Counted from the stretch's first letter, positions 1 through 9,785 are shown. The stretch is DNA of 64,000 nt from Sphingomonas crocodyli (GCF_004005865.1 NZ_SACN01000004.1:206342-270341), one strand, 5' to 3'. Numbers and translations are program-made. The notes: a model not told the origin generated them from the letters alone.

Positions 1-406
1 ATTCGCCCTTCATCCGCGCGCCATCCAGGGTGAAGTGGAGGTGGCCCTTCTCCAGATCCTTCTCGCTCTTGCCCGCGATCGGCGCCCAGCTGCCTTCATC
101 CCACAGCATCACCGTGCCGCCACCATATTCGCTTTTCGGGATCGTCCCTTCGAAGGCGGCATAGGAGATCGGATGATCCTCGGTGCGCACCGCCAGCCTC
201 TTGTCGTCGGGATCGAGGCTCGGCCCGCGCGTCACCGCCCAACTTTTGAGGACGCCGTCCATTTCGAGGCGGAAGTCGTAATGGAGCCGGGTCGCATCAT
301 GCTTCTGCACGATGAAGCGGTGCTGCCCGCGCCGGCCGACCTTTCCTGCGGGCTCGCGCGTCTTCCTGAAATCGCGCTTGCGATTATATTCGGCCAGGCT
401 CGCCAT
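1..406 (-). CDS. ligD: LigD, N-terminal 3'-phosphoesterase domain (partial, cut by window edge)
   Basis: This is the 5' end of a multidomain NHEJ ligase; the rest lies beyond base 1. I translated it from the minus strand: it starts MASLAEYNRKRDF and shows the 3'-phosphoesterase signature QKHDATRLHYDFRLE followed by WAVTRGPS and, near the edge, EYGGGTVMLWDEG. The conserved His, Asp and Arg of this manganese-dependent end-healing domain are present. Having this domain at the N terminus fits the phosphoesterase-ligase-polymerase order known from Pseudomonas and many Alphaproteobacteria; ligase and polymerase modules are inferred, not seen. The ATG lies 4 nt downstream of the ku stop, so the two are almost certainly co-transcribed and translationally coupled. 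Confidence 0.9.
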   Translation of the reverse strand, partial: MASLAEYNRKRDFRKTREPAGKVGRRGQHRFIVQKHDATRLHYDFRLEMDGVLKSWAVTRGPSLDPDDKRLAVRTEDHPISYAAFEGTIPKSEYGGGTVMLWDEGSWAPIAGKSEKDLEKGHLHFTLDGARMKGE

Positions 407-410
407 CGGA

Positions 411-1274
411 TCAGGCGCGCTTGCGGGCCGGCGCCTTGGCGGCGGGTGCCTTGCGCGCGGGCGCCTTCTTCGCCGGCGCCTTGCCGCCCTCGACCGACTT
501 CTTGAGCGCGGCCATCAGATCGATGACATTGCCCTTGCGGCCGGCGGGCGCGGGTTCGCTCTTATCCTCGATGATCCGCTTGCCCTTAGCCTTGCGCTTC
601 TTCTCGATCAGCCCTTTGAGCGCATCGACATAGCGATCATGGAATTCCTTCGCGTCGAACTTCGCGCTCTTCTTCTCGATCAGCGTCTCGGCCAGTTCGA
701 GCAGGTCGGCATCGGGCTTGTGATCGGGGATATCGCGGAAATAGCCCTGCGCCTTGTTGACCTCATCGGCGTAGCGCAACGTCTCCAGCACCATGCCGCG
801 CCCGCACGGCTTCAGGCTCACCACATATTCGCGCCCGCGCATTGCCAACTGGCCAAGCCCGACCTTGCGCGTCTTCCGCAGCGCCTCACGCAGCACGATG
901 AACGCATCCTCGGCCAGTTCGTCCGCCGGCACGACGAAATAAGGCTTTTCATAATAGAGGACGTCGATCTCGTTCGCGTCGACGAACTGGGTGAGTTCGA
1001 GCGTGCGCTTGCTCTCCAGCTTCACCGCATCAATCTCATCCTGTTCGAGCAGGACATATTCGCCCTTCTCGATCTCATAACCTTTCACGATCTCGTCGAC
1101 ATCGACCGGGCCAATGCCTGGCACGGTCTTCTGCAGCTTGATCCGCTTGCCCGAAGGTTCGTGAACTTGGTGGAAGGCGATCTGCGCCGAACTCTTGGTC
1201 GCGCTGTAGATCTCGACCGGAATCGAGACCAGTGCGAGGCGGATCTGACCTTGCCAATAAGCGCGCGCGGCCAT
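411..1274 (-). CDS. ku: Ku protein, bacterial NHEJ end-binding factor
   Basis: 287 residues. Bacterial Ku forms a homodimeric ring that binds double-strand DNA ends and recruits LigD. The N terminus (MAARAYWQGQIRLALVSIPV) is the typical bacterial Ku beta-barrel start, and the core contains VDVDEIVKGYEIEKGEYVLL, a hallmark of the family. The C terminus is a lysine/alanine/proline-rich tail (about residues 262-287), as seen in Ku proteins with extended basic tails that bind DNA. I chose the ATG at 1274 because GGAGG lies 6 nt upstream and the protein then begins exactly as homologues do; an in-frame extension upstream is out-of-family sequence. It forms an operon with ligD. Confidence 0.95.
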   Translation of the reverse strand: MAARAYWQGQIRLALVSIPVEIYSATKSSAQIAFHQVHEPSGKRIKLQKTVPGIGPVDVDEIVKGYEIEKGEYVLLEQDEIDAVKLESKRTLELTQFVDANEIDVLYYEKPYFVVPADELAEDAFIVLREALRKTRKVGLGQLAMRGREYVVSLKPCGRGMVLETLRYADEVNKAQGYFRDIPDHKPDADLLELAETLIEKKSAKFDAKEFHDRYVDALKGLIEKKRKAKGKRIIEDKSEPAPAGRKGNVIDLMAALKKSVEGGKAPAKKAPARKAPAAKAPARKRA

Positions 1275-1414
1275 GCTTTGTCCTCCGACGTGACGGAGGC
1301 GATTCAAAGCATGGGACGAAGGTCGGTTCCGCCATCGCCGAAACCGCCGGACTTTGGCGAAAGTGACGATGCGTCGGAAGACTCCGTTAACCTTTGTGAC
1401 GGTAAGACGAAAGG

Positions 1415-2833
1415 ATGAAGCATACGCCCATTGCGACCATGACGCCGGTGACATCGGACGAGTTGCAGACCGCGATCGAACGGATCGCGGCCGGGTGCGG
1501 ACGCTTCGCCATCGAATGCAGCGATGTCGGGGGCAAGATCGTCCATGTCGGTGAGGAGATCGCCGAACAGACCGACCTGATCGGCAAGCTTCAGAAGGCG
1601 GCGACCTCGCTGCTCAACGAACAGCAGCAAGTGGCCGAAGCTTCGGCGCAGGCGCACGAATATGCGGGCCAGGCGCGCAGCCATCTGCTCGGATCCAAGC
1701 CCGTCGTCGAGGATGCGATCGAAACCTTCGGCGGCCTGACCGACCTTGTCGTCCGCCTGGGCGATCGGATGGAGCTTCTCGAAGAAGCGTTGCGCGAGGT
1801 CCAGAAGGTCGCGCAGACCATCGACACGATCGGGCGGCAGACGAGCCTGCTCGCGCTCAACGCGACGCTGGAGGCCGCGCGCGCCGGTGAGGCGGGTCGC
1901 GGCTTCGCGGTGGTGGCGGGTGAGGTCAAAAAACTGGCCGGCGATACCCGCGCAGCTACCGACAAGATCGCGCAGACCATCGATCGCCTGTCGCGCGAGG
2001 CCAAGGGCATCGGTGCCGAAATCGACGCGGGCGTTGCCAGCGGCGGCGAGGCGCGGCAGCGGACCGCCGCCTTGTCCGACATGCTGGGCGAGACGCTCAG
2101 CTTCGTCGACGAACTCGACGTGCGTACCGACAACATCGCCTCGGGCTCGCTCGCGATCCGCCGCAACGTCCACGATCTCGAAACCGGCCTGACTGGTCTG
2201 AGCGAAGCCGCCCAGACAAACAGCGGCGCGCTGCGCAACGCCAGCGATCGCCTGGCGAGCCTGGAACGCATGTCGAACGGCCTGCTCAACCTCGTTTCGC
2301 AGACCGGCGTGCCGACCGCCGACACCCCCTTCGTCGATCAGGCACGGCGCACCTTGCGCGCGATCGAACGCGTGATCGAGGATGCGCTGGACAGCGGCGA
2401 ACTCGACGAGGCGACCCTGTTCGACAATCGCTATGTGCCGATCGAAGGATCGAACCCCAAACAATATCTGACCCGATTCGTGCCCTTCGCCGATGCGCGT
2501 ATCCGCCCGATCATCGATCGCGCGGTCGAGGCCGATCGGCGTGTCCTCGCAACCGCATTGGTCGATATGAGCGGCTATCTGCCGACCCACATCAGCGCCA
2601 AATCGCAGCCGCAGGGGCCGGACCCGCTGTGGAATGCCGAACATTGCCGCAACCGCCGCAGTTTCATGGACGATCAGACCGCGGCGAACCTGCGCAGCGA
2701 CGCGCCCTTCACGCTCGAAACCTATCGCCAGCCGCTGGGCGGCGGGCGCTATCGCCCGGTCAAGTCGATCGCAATGCCGTTCCGCGTGCGCGGCCGGCGC
2801 TGGGGCAATCTCGAATTCGCCTATTTGGACTGA
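1415..2833 (+). CDS. soluble methyl-accepting chemotaxis-like signalling protein
   Basis: 472 residues with no transmembrane segment or signal peptide, so a cytosolic receptor-like protein. Residues about 100-270 form the coiled-coil signalling domain, with the hairpin tip motif [20 protein letters not shown] followed by [15 protein letters not shown], the CheA/CheW contact region. The C-terminal part (about 330-472) is the ligand-domain-like module often found at the end of alphaproteobacterial soluble MCPs, recognisable from [15 protein letters not shown] and WGNLEFAY. No che genes are nearby. It ends only 3 nt from the convergent ligase gene. ATG 1415 is preceded by a purine run; an in-frame ATG at 1439 is an alternative start. 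Confidence 0.85.
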   Translation: MKHTPIATMTPVTSDELQTAIERIAAGCGRFAIECSDVGGKIVHVGEEIAEQTDLIGKLQKAATSLLNEQQQVAEASAQAHEYAGQARSHLLGSKPVVEDAIETFGGLTDLVVRLGDRMELLEEALREVQKVAQTIDTIGRQTSLLALNATLEAARAGEAGRGFAVVAGEVKKLAGDTRAATDKIAQTIDRLSREAKGIGAEIDAGVASGGEARQRTAALSDMLGETLSFVDELDVRTDNIASGSLAIRRNVHDLETGLTGLSEAAQTNSGALRNASDRLASLERMSNGLLNLVSQTGVPTADTPFVDQARRTLRAIERVIEDALDSGELDEATLFDNRYVPIEGSNPKQYLTRFVPFADARIRPIIDRAVEADRRVLATALVDMSGYLPTHISAKSQPQGPDPLWNAEHCRNRRSFMDDQTAANLRSDAPFTLETYRQPLGGGRYRPVKSIAMPFRVRGRRWGNLEFAYLD

Positions 2834-2836
2834 TCG

Positions 2837-4447
2837 CTAGCTGATCATCGCCTTGAGCGTCTCGATCCGGTCCGCCTCCTCGGCGGGCTTGTCGCGGCGG
2901 ATGCGGGCGATGCGGGGGAAGCGCATCGCGACCCCCGATTTGTGGCGGCGACTGTCGTGGACGCTGTCGAACGCGACCTCCATCACCAGCGATTTCTCCA
3001 CCTCACGCACCGGCCCGAAGCGGTTGAGCGTGTGGTTGCGCACGAAGCCGTCGAGCCACTTCAATTCTTCGTCGGTGAAGCCCGAATAGGCTTTCGCGAC
3101 CGGCAGCAATTCACCGCCCGCCGCCGGATCGTCCGACCAGCAGCCCAGCGTATAATCCGAATAGAAGCTTGATCGCTTCCCGTGCCCGCGCTGCGCATAC
3201 ATCATCACGCAGTCGACGGTCAGCGGATCGCGCTTCCATTTATACCACAGGCCAGTGCGCCGCCCTGCGACATAGGGGCTGTCGCGCCGCTTGAGCATCA
3301 CCCCCTCGATCGCCGCATCGCGGCTGCCGAGGCGGATGTCGGCAAGCGCGGCAAAGTCCGCCGCCTCGATGATCGCCGAAACATCGAAGCGCGACGGATC
3401 AAGTTTGCTCGCAAACCCCTCCAGCCGCTTGCGCCGCTCGCTCCACCCGAGTTCGCGCAGATCCTCGTCGCCATCGAGCAGAATGTCGTAGAGGCGCACG
3501 AAGGCCGGATAATCCGACAGCATCTTTGCCGATACGGTCTTGCGCCCCAGCCTTTGCTGAAGCGCGTTGAACGAGGCCGCCGCACCGCCGTGCTCCGCCG
3601 TTCCCTGCGCTTCGCCTTGCACAAGCAATTCGCCGTCGAGCACCGCGTGGATCCCCGCGCACGCTTCGGCGACGTCGGGAAAAGTGGCGGTGATGTCGTC
3701 GCCCGCGCGGCTGTAGAGCCGCACCTGATCGCCCGTGCCGACGATCTGGACGCGAATGCCGTCCCATTTCCACTCGGCGACATAGTCGGCCAGATCGACC
3801 TCGCCATCCTCCAGCGGGTGCGCGAGCATGAAGGGGCGGAAGAAGGGGGTTCCGCGCGGATCGGGCTTCGCGCCGCCGCTCCCCCAAGCGAACAGCTCCG
3901 CATAAGGCGGAGCGAGTGCGTGCCACACCTCCTCGACCGCATCGACATCAAGGCCGAACGCCTGCGCGAAGCCGGTCTTGGCCAGCCGCGCCGAGATGCC
4001 GACACGCAGGCCACCGGTCGCTAACTTGAGGAGCGCAAACCGCCCGCTTGCATCGAGATGGTCGAGCATCTCGCCCAGCACGCCCGGCGCCTCCGCCCGA
4101 CCGAGCTTCATCAGCCGATCGATCACCGCCGACAAAGTGAGCGAACCGTCGTCGATCTCGGCAGGCTGATCGATCCGCTTCGGCCAGAGCAAAGACACCG
4201 TCTCGGCCAGATCGCCGACATAATCGCGGCTCATCGCGAACAGCACCGGATCGACCCGTTCTTCGACGATCGCGCGGATCGCCGATGCCTTGACCGCCGG
4301 AATGTTGAGATCGCCCGTCAGCGCCGCAAGCGCCCAACCGCGATCGGGATCGGGCGCATCGCGCATATAGGCCGCGATCAGCGCCAGCTTAGCATTGCGC
4401 GAGCGCGTATAGACGAGGCCGTCAAGGAGTTGGGAAAAGGCCCGCAT
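2837..4447 (-). CDS. ATP-dependent DNA ligase of the ligase/exonuclease cassette
   Basis: 536 residues. An N-terminal helical DNA-binding domain (about 1-190) precedes the nucleotidyltransferase domain with adenylation motif I EWKWDGIR (lysine forms the AMP adduct), motif III-like ELLVQ, and motif IV/V regions (IEGVMLKRRDSPY, LWYKWKRD), then an OB-fold C terminus. This matches the bacterial ATP-dependent ligases found next to a metallo-beta-lactamase exonuclease, a DEXH helicase (Lhr-like) and a calcineurin-like phosphoesterase. Only the exonuclease is adjacent here. It is distinct from the LigD upstream. The exonuclease gene lies 75 bp away on the same strand, with a perfect 24-bp palindrome between them. 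Confidence 0.92.
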   Translation of the reverse strand: MRAFSQLLDGLVYTRSRNAKLALIAAYMRDAPDPDRGWALAALTGDLNIPAVKASAIRAIVEERVDPVLFAMSRDYVGDLAETVSLLWPKRIDQPAEIDDGSLTLSAVIDRLMKLGRAEAPGVLGEMLDHLDASGRFALLKLATGGLRVGISARLAKTGFAQAFGLDVDAVEEVWHALAPPYAELFAWGSGGAKPDPRGTPFFRPFMLAHPLEDGEVDLADYVAEWKWDGIRVQIVGTGDQVRLYSRAGDDITATFPDVAEACAGIHAVLDGELLVQGEAQGTAEHGGAAASFNALQQRLGRKTVSAKMLSDYPAFVRLYDILLDGDEDLRELGWSERRKRLEGFASKLDPSRFDVSAIIEAADFAALADIRLGSRDAAIEGVMLKRRDSPYVAGRRTGLWYKWKRDPLTVDCVMMYAQRGHGKRSSFYSDYTLGCWSDDPAAGGELLPVAKAYSGFTDEELKWLDGFVRNHTLNRFGPVREVEKSLVMEVAFDSVHDSRRHKSGVAMRFPRIARIRRDKPAEEADRIETLKAMIS

Positions 4448-4470
4448 TTCAGGATGCGCCGGGGCGGTGG

Positions 4471-4494
4471 AAAAGTTTCCTATAGGAAACTTTT
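4471..4494. promoter_or_regulatory. perfect 24-bp palindrome between exonuclease and ligase genes
   Basis: The two arms AAAAGTTTCCTA and TAGGAAACTTTT are exact reverse complements with no spacer. The site lies 24-47 bp upstream of the ligase ATG on the minus strand. It is strikingly A/T-rich in a G/C-rich neighbourhood. The zero-length loop argues against a simple terminator and for a dimeric regulator site, although a T-tract exists on both strands. Confidence 0.6.
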
Positions 4495-4504
4495 TGCGAT
4501 CCGA

Positions 4505-4519
4505 GGGAGGAGACCTCCC
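4505..4519 (-). terminator. short hairpin just after the exonuclease stop
   Basis: GGGAGG, a 3-nt loop and CCTCCC form a 6-bp G/C stem 3 nt past the exonuclease stop codon on the minus strand. There is no adjacent T-tract. It may slow transcription or mark a processing site between the exonuclease and ligase genes. Confidence 0.3.
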
Positions 4520-4522
4520 GCA

Positions 4523-5515
4523 TCACCCCTCGTCCTCGTCTTCATAACCGACCAGCGCGAGCGCGCGCGCCTTCATCTGATGCGTCTCGCACCAGTGGAC
4601 GAGCCCTTCCTCGCGGCCATGCGTGACCCAGGTTTCGGTCGGTGCGACCTCGCGGATCGTTGCGGTCAGTTCGTCCCAATCGGCATGATCGGAGATAACG
4701 AGCGGCAGTTCGACATTCTTCTGCCGAGCGCGCTGCCGCACCCGCATCCAGCCCGATGCCATCGCAGTGATCGGTTCGGGCAGCCGCCGTGACCAGCGAT
4801 CGTTGAGCGCGGACGGCGGCGACACCACGATCTTGCCGCGCATCTGATCGGCCGAGGCGGCGGTGGCGGGCGCGAGTTCGCCCAGATCGATCCCGAAGTC
4901 GCGATAGAGATCGCACATCCGTTCCATCGCGCCGTGGATGTAGATCGGATCGTGATGCCCCCGCGCGCGCAGTTCGGCGATCACGCGCTGCGCCTTGCCG
5001 AGCGCATAGGCGCCGACCAGCACGCAACGATCGGGCGCGGCTTGGAGCGCGCCCAGCAGCTTGTCGATCTCCTGTTCGATCGGGGGATGGCGAAACACCG
5101 GCAAGCCGAAGGTCGCCTCGGTGATGAAGATGTCGCAGGGGATCGGCTCGAACGGCGCGCAGGTCGGATCGGCGCGGCGCTTATAATCGCCGGTGACGAC
5201 GATCCTCTCGCCAGCATGTTCGAGCAGGATCTGCGCGGAGCCGAGAACATGGCCCGCGGGCACCCATGTCGCATCGACGCCGCCCAGCGACACCGTCTCG
5301 CCATAAGCGACCGGCGTGCCTTCGTGCGTGCCATAACGCAGCGCCATGATCGCGAGCGTTTCGGCCGTCGCCCAGACATTGCCATGCCCACCGCGCGCAT
5401 GATCGGCATGACCGTGCGTCACGAGCGCGCGATCGACCGGTGTCGAAGGATCGATCCAGGCATCGGCCGGCCGGACATAGATCCCGCGCGGCGATGCCTC
5501 GATCCAATGCGCCAT
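4523..5515 (-). CDS. ligase-associated DNA exonuclease, metallo-beta-lactamase fold
   Basis: 330 residues. The metal-binding motif VTHGHADHARGG (HxHxDH) near residue 33-38 and downstream His/Asp residues (AGHVLGSAQI, VTGDYKRR, SDHADWDEL) place it in the CPSF/SNM1-like beta-CASP-related branch of the metallo-beta-lactamase superfamily. This subfamily is known as the putative exonuclease that accompanies an ATP-dependent ligase in a DNA-damage cassette. The 75-bp spacing to the ligase gene on the same strand supports a joint role in end processing then sealing. The helicase and phosphoesterase members of the usual four-gene cassette are not in this window. Confidence 0.88.
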   Translation of the reverse strand: MAHWIEASPRGIYVRPADAWIDPSTPVDRALVTHGHADHARGGHGNVWATAETLAIMALRYGTHEGTPVAYGETVSLGGVDATWVPAGHVLGSAQILLEHAGERIVVTGDYKRRADPTCAPFEPIPCDIFITEATFGLPVFRHPPIEQEIDKLLGALQAAPDRCVLVGAYALGKAQRVIAELRARGHHDPIYIHGAMERMCDLYRDFGIDLGELAPATAASADQMRGKIVVSPPSALNDRWSRRLPEPITAMASGWMRVRQRARQKNVELPLVISDHADWDELTATIREVAPTETWVTHGREEGLVHWCETHQMKARALALVGYEDEDEG

Positions 5516-5532
5516 TCAGCCCGCCCGAACGA

Positions 5533-5667
5533 TCAGAGCGGCGAGACGCCCAGGAACTTCAGGATACCCAGAACCAGCAACAGCAGCGCGATCGCGGCGA
5601 TGATGCCGGCAACGTTCATGCTGCTCTTTTCGACGACGACATGATCGTCGCTCTTCACTTCGGCCAT
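5533..5667 (-). CDS. 44-residue single-span membrane protein
   Basis: Read directly from the minus strand: a charged N terminus (MAEVKSDDHVVVEKSSM) followed by a strongly hydrophobic helix of about 20 residues (VAGIIAAIALLLLVLGIL) and a short tail ending SPL. A clear ribosome binding site (GAGAGGAGAT) precedes the ATG. It sits between the prepilin peptidase gene (12 bp upstream on the same strand) and the exonuclease gene. I do not recognise a family. The good RBS, acidic-then-hydrophobic layout and tight packing between neighbours support a real small inner-membrane protein with its N terminus probably in the cytoplasm. Confidence 0.6.
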   Translation of the reverse strand: MAEVKSDDHVVVEKSSMNVAGIIAAIALLLLVLGILKFLGVSPL

Positions 5668-5679
5668 GACGATCTCCTC

Positions 5680-6450
5680 TCATGTTTGCGACCGCCACAA
5701 CGCGGAGAGGATCGCGCTCGTTCCCCAGACGGGCCACGCGGCGAGGCAGAGACAGGTGCCCAGCGGCAGTCGATCGGTGCGGTTCGGCGCACGCTTCATG
5801 AGCATGAGGCCCAACACCATGCCCAGCCCGATCAGGCTTGCAAGCAGCAGCACGACCGGCATGGCGCGCCAGCCGAGCCACGCGCCGATCGCGGCAAACA
5901 GCTTGGCATCGCCACGCCCCAGCCCCTCGCGGCCGCGCACTTTGGCATAGCCGATCCGCACCGCCTCCAGCGCCACATAGCCCCCGACCATTCCGATCAG
6001 CCGGTCGTCCAGCGGGGGACCGATGCCCGCCAGCCCTCCGATCAGCCCGAACGCCAGCAACGGGATAGTCAGTCGATCGGGCAGCCAGAAGTGGCGCAGG
6101 TCTAGCAAGGCGAGCGTCAGCAGCAGCCAGCCGAACACAGCCCCGGCTGCGGCCTCGATCGGCGGCGCGATCGTGAAAGCCAGCGCACCGATCAGCGCCG
6201 CCAATATCTCGACGATCGGATGACTCGGATCGATCCGCGTGCCGCAGCACCCGGCCTGCCCCCGCGCCAGCGCGAAGCTGAGGATCGGCACCATCCGCAC
6301 CGGATCGATCGGCGCCCCACAGCCGTCGCAGGCCGATCGCCCCTGCGCGATCGATCGCCCTGCCGGCCAGCGCAGGATAAGGGTCGCCAGAAAGCTGCCG
6401 ATCACGCCCCCCAGCACGCCGCCGAACAGCACCCAAAGCGGTCCTGTCAT
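5680..6450 (-). CDS. prepilin peptidase (A24 family)
   Basis: 256 residues, very hydrophobic with about seven to eight membrane spans. Type IV prepilin peptidases cleave leader peptides of pilins and pseudopilins, and many N-methylate the new N terminus. The catalytic aspartates are D117 (LLDLRHFWLPD) and D181 in the GRGDAKLF (GxGD) motif. The N-terminal cytoplasmic loop contains the first cysteine pair C41/C44, but the second pair is two adjacent cysteines (C68, C69) instead of C-x2-C. No pilus or type II secretion gene is nearby. The tiny membrane protein downstream is probably in the same transcript. Confidence 0.88.
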   Translation of the reverse strand: MTGPLWVLFGGVLGGVIGSFLATLILRWPAGRSIAQGRSACDGCGAPIDPVRMVPILSFALARGQAGCCGTRIDPSHPIVEILAALIGALAFTIAPPIEAAAGAVFGWLLLTLALLDLRHFWLPDRLTIPLLAFGLIGGLAGIGPPLDDRLIGMVGGYVALEAVRIGYAKVRGREGLGRGDAKLFAAIGAWLGWRAMPVVLLLASLIGLGMVLGLMLMKRAPNRTDRLPLGTCLCLAAWPVWGTSAILSALWRSQT

Positions 6451-6598
6451 GCCGCTGTCACCGGTTCGTGCGAGAGAATCACCCCGGCATCATATGGGGG
6501 TATTCGATGCAGGGAAAAGCTTTGGGGGAAGGTTCGATCGGCTGCGCGCTGGTCGCCTGGTTCTTCCGGTTCGCCAGTCGCAACGCGCAGCGCAAGGC

Positions 6599-9500
6599 TC
6601 AGAGGTTGAGCAACGCCGGATCGCCGCCCTGCGCGGTGATGTTGACCGACAGCGCCCGTTCGGTCGCATAACGCAGCAACGCATGCGGCCCGCCGGCCTT
6701 CGGCCCGGTGCCCGATAGCCCTTCGCCGCCGAAGGGCTGCACACCCACGACCGCGCCGATGATCGACCGGTTTACATAGACGTTGCCCGCCGGCACCAGC
6801 GCACGGACGCGCTCGGCAAAACCCTCGATCCGGCTGTGGATGCCCAAAGTCAGCCCATAGCCGCGCGACGCCAGCTTGGTCGCGACCGCATCGAGATCGG
6901 CCGGATCGTAGCGGACGACATGCAGGATCGGCCCGAACACTTCGCGTTCGAGGAAGTCGGCCGAGGGAATCTCCGCCAGCAGCGGGCCGAAGAAATCGCC
7001 GCCCTCTGGCGCCGCGCAGCCGTGCAGGATCGTCGCTTCACGCGCCAGCCGCTCGCGGTGCGTGACCAAGGCCTGCCGCGCCTCGGCATCGATCACCGGG
7101 CCGACATCGGTCGACGGATTGGCCGGATCACCGATCACCAGCGCATCCATCGCGCCCTTGAGCGTCGCGATCATCTCGTCTGCGCTGTCATGCGGCACGA
7201 ACAGCAGCCGCAGCGCCGAACAACGCTGCCCCGCCGATCCGAAGGCCGACAGGATGACGTCGTCGACCACCTGTTCGCGCAGCGCAGTCGTATCGACGAA
7301 CATGCCGTTGAGGCCGCCGGTCTCCGCGATCAGCGGCACGATCGGCCCGTTGCGCGCGGCGAGCGAGCGGTTGATCGCCCACGCCGTCTCGGTGCCACCG
7401 GTGAACGCGACCCCGTCGATCCCCGGATGGTTGACGATCGCGGCCCCCACCTTCGCCCCGTCACCAGGCAGCAGCGCAAGCAAGGCGGGATCGAGGCCAG
7501 CTGCATGAAACAGCAGTACTGCCTTCGCCGCGACCAACGGAGTCTGCTCCGCCGGCTTGGCGAGGACAGCGTTTCCGGCCGCGAGCGCAGCAGCGATCTG
7601 CCCGGTGAAGATGGCGAGCGGGAAGTTCCACGGCGAGATGCAGGCGAAGACGCCACGCCCAGCCAGCTCGAGCTGGTTGGTTTCCCCGACAGGCCCCGGC
7701 AAAGGTGTGGGCGCGCCGAACTGCCGTTCGGCCAGATCGGCATAATAGCGGCAGAAATCGACCGCCTCGCGCACTTCGGCCACGCCGTCATTGAGCGTCT
7801 TGCCCGCCTCCAGCGACAGCAGGGCGACGAACGAGTCCATATGCGCATCGAGCGCATTGCCCATCGCCCGCAGCATCGCCGCACGCCCTGCGCCGCCGAT
7901 CGCATTCCATTCGGGCTGCGCCTTGCGGGCGAGTGTGATGGCCGCATCGATATCGGCCGTCGTCGCATCGGCGACATAGCCGATCACGCGCCCGCGATCC
8001 GACGGGCTGGTGACAGGCGATTGATGCGCGGCGATCAACCGACCGCCGACGATCGCGCCCGCGCCGGGCCGTTCGCCGCCGATCAAGGCCGCCGATCGAT
8101 CCGCCACATCGCGCTCGATCGCCCGGCTATAGTCACGGCCCAGCGGATTGCGACGCGACGGGCCGTAAATGTCGGCGGGCAGCGGGATGCGCGCATGGCC
8201 GCGCGGATGCGCCTCGACCGCTGCGATTGGATCGGCGACCACCAGATCGGCGGGCACCTTCTCGTCCAACAGCGCATGCACGAAGCTGGTATTCGCACCA
8301 TTTTCGAGCAGGCGGCGTACCAGATAGGGCAGCAATTCCTCATGCCCGCCCACCGGCGCATAAGCGCGTAGCCTGAGCGGGCCATAGTGCTTCTCCGCCG
8401 CGCGATAGAGCGCCTCGCCCATACCGTGCAGCCGCTGATGCTCGATCGTCACGCCGGCCTGCGCCGCCATATGCCGGACCGCCGCGAGCGTATGCGCATT
8501 GTGGCTGGCGAATTGCGGATAGAGATCGGGTGCGGCCGCGATCAGCGCGCGGGCGCAGACGAGGTAGCTCAGATCGGTGGCTGCCTTGGTGGTGAACACC
8601 GGATAGTCGGGGCGACCGGCGACCTGCGCCTTCTTGATCTCGCTATCCCAATAGGCGCCCTTGACCAGCCGCACCATGATCCGCCGGCCGCTCTCGCGCG
8701 CCAGCCGCGCGAGGCCGTCGATCACCTGAGGCCCGCGCTTCTGATAGGCCTGAACGACCACACCCAGCCCCTGCCACTCGCCGAAGAACGGCTCCTTCAC
8801 CAGCCGCTCGACCAACTTGAGCGAGATGACGAGGCGATCCGCCTCCTCCGCATCGATCGCGAAGTTGAGGTTATAGTGCGCCGCGATTTGCGCGAGCCGC
8901 TTCACACGCGGATAGAGTTCGTCCCAGACGCGGGCCTCCTGCACCGCCTCATAACGCGGCGACAAAGCCGACAGCTTGACCGAAACGCCGTGGCCCAGTT
9001 CCGGCCCCGCCCCGTTCGATGCCTTGCCGACCGCTTCGATCGCGTCGGCATAGATGCCCTCATACCGCGCCGCGTCGGCCGCGGTGCGCGCGCCTTCGCC
9101 CAGCATGTCGAACGAGCAGAGATAGCCCTCCTTCTTCGACCGGGCGAGCGCATCGCCGATTGTGCGGCCAAGGACGAACTGCTCGCCCATCATCTTCACC
9201 GCCGCGCCCACCGCCTGCCGAATCACCGGTTCGCCCAGCCGCGCGGTCATCCGCTTCAGGAAGCCGCCGAGGTCGCTCTTGGCCTCGTCATCGACGTCGA
9301 TCAGCCGCCCGGTGAGCATCAGCCCCCAGGTCGATGCGTTGACGAACAGGCTGTCCGACTTGCCGATATGGCTTGCCCAGTCGGCCGATCCGATCTTTTC
9401 GGCGATCAGCCGATCGCGCGTGTCGGCATCGGGCGTGCGCAGCAGCGCTTCGGCCAAGCACATCAACGCCAGCCCCTCGCGCGTGCCCAGCGAGAATTGC

Positions 9501-9691
9501 TGGAGGAAGCTTTCGACCACGCCCTGCTTCTTCGTCGAAGCCCGCGCCTGTTCGACCAGCGCCACCGCCTCACCAACGATCGCACGGCGCGCATCGTCCG
9601 ACAGCGGGCGCGCGTCGAGCAGCGCGCGGACCACATCGGCCTCGTCCGCATATTTGGCGTCGTCGATTGCATCCCAGGCCGACAGCGGCAT
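6599..9691 (-). CDS. putA: bifunctional proline dehydrogenase / glutamate semialdehyde dehydrogenase
   Basis: 1030 residues. It oxidises proline to pyrroline-5-carboxylate (FAD domain, about residues 90-470) and then to glutamate (NAD domain, about 500-985), channelling the intermediate. Visible marks are the proline dehydrogenase barrel strands ([29 protein letters not shown]) and, in the dehydrogenase half, [10 protein letters not shown] plus the catalytic cysteine C824 in [11 protein letters not shown]. The N terminus begins directly with the alpha domain ([11 protein letters not shown]), so the ribbon-helix-helix DNA-binding domain of enterobacterial PutA is absent. That agrees with the divergently placed Lrp-type gene 94 bp away acting as the regulator. 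Confidence 0.96.
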   Translation of the reverse strand: MPLSAWDAIDDAKYADEADVVRALLDARPLSDDARRAIVGEAVALVEQARASTKKQGVVESFLQQFSLGTREGLALMCLAEALLRTPDADTRDRLIAEKIGSADWASHIGKSDSLFVNASTWGLMLTGRLIDVDDEAKSDLGGFLKRMTARLGEPVIRQAVGAAVKMMGEQFVLGRTIGDALARSKKEGYLCSFDMLGEGARTAADAARYEGIYADAIEAVGKASNGAGPELGHGVSVKLSALSPRYEAVQEARVWDELYPRVKRLAQIAAHYNLNFAIDAEEADRLVISLKLVERLVKEPFFGEWQGLGVVVQAYQKRGPQVIDGLARLARESGRRIMVRLVKGAYWDSEIKKAQVAGRPDYPVFTTKAATDLSYLVCARALIAAAPDLYPQFASHNAHTLAAVRHMAAQAGVTIEHQRLHGMGEALYRAAEKHYGPLRLRAYAPVGGHEELLPYLVRRLLENGANTSFVHALLDEKVPADLVVADPIAAVEAHPRGHARIPLPADIYGPSRRNPLGRDYSRAIERDVADRSAALIGGERPGAGAIVGGRLIAAHQSPVTSPSDRGRVIGYVADATTADIDAAITLARKAQPEWNAIGGAGRAAMLRAMGNALDAHMDSFVALLSLEAGKTLNDGVAEVREAVDFCRYYADLAERQFGAPTPLPGPVGETNQLELAGRGVFACISPWNFPLAIFTGQIAAALAAGNAVLAKPAEQTPLVAAKAVLLFHAAGLDPALLALLPGDGAKVGAAIVNHPGIDGVAFTGGTETAWAINRSLAARNGPIVPLIAETGGLNGMFVDTTALREQVVDDVILSAFGSAGQRCSALRLLFVPHDSADEMIATLKGAMDALVIGDPANPSTDVGPVIDAEARQALVTHRERLAREATILHGCAAPEGGDFFGPLLAEIPSADFLEREVFGPILHVVRYDPADLDAVATKLASRGYGLTLGIHSRIEGFAERVRALVPAGNVYVNRSIIGAVVGVQPFGGEGLSGTGPKAGGPHALLRYATERALSVNITAQGGDPALLNL

Positions 9692-9785
9692 CGCTCACTC
9701 CATTTGTCCGATTGAACCGGATTTTAGGGGCGATTATGCCGAATGTGCTTCGCATGTTTGGGCACCACACCGAAGGAATCGAAGA
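9692..9785. promoter_or_regulatory. putA / Lrp-regulator divergent control region
   Basis: The 94-bp space between the divergent putA and Lrp-type genes must carry both promoters. It is locally A/T-richer (ATTTTAGGGGCGATTATG) and includes an imperfect inverted repeat around ATGTGCTTCGCAT at about 9741-9753, a plausible regulator site. No promoter hexamers could be assigned with confidence. Confidence 0.4.

Noticed and set aside
6468..6671. Short plus-strand open frame between prepilin peptidase and putA
   Set aside because: It overlaps the putA 3' end by about 70 bp, its product is of odd composition and no convincing ribosome binding site precedes it.
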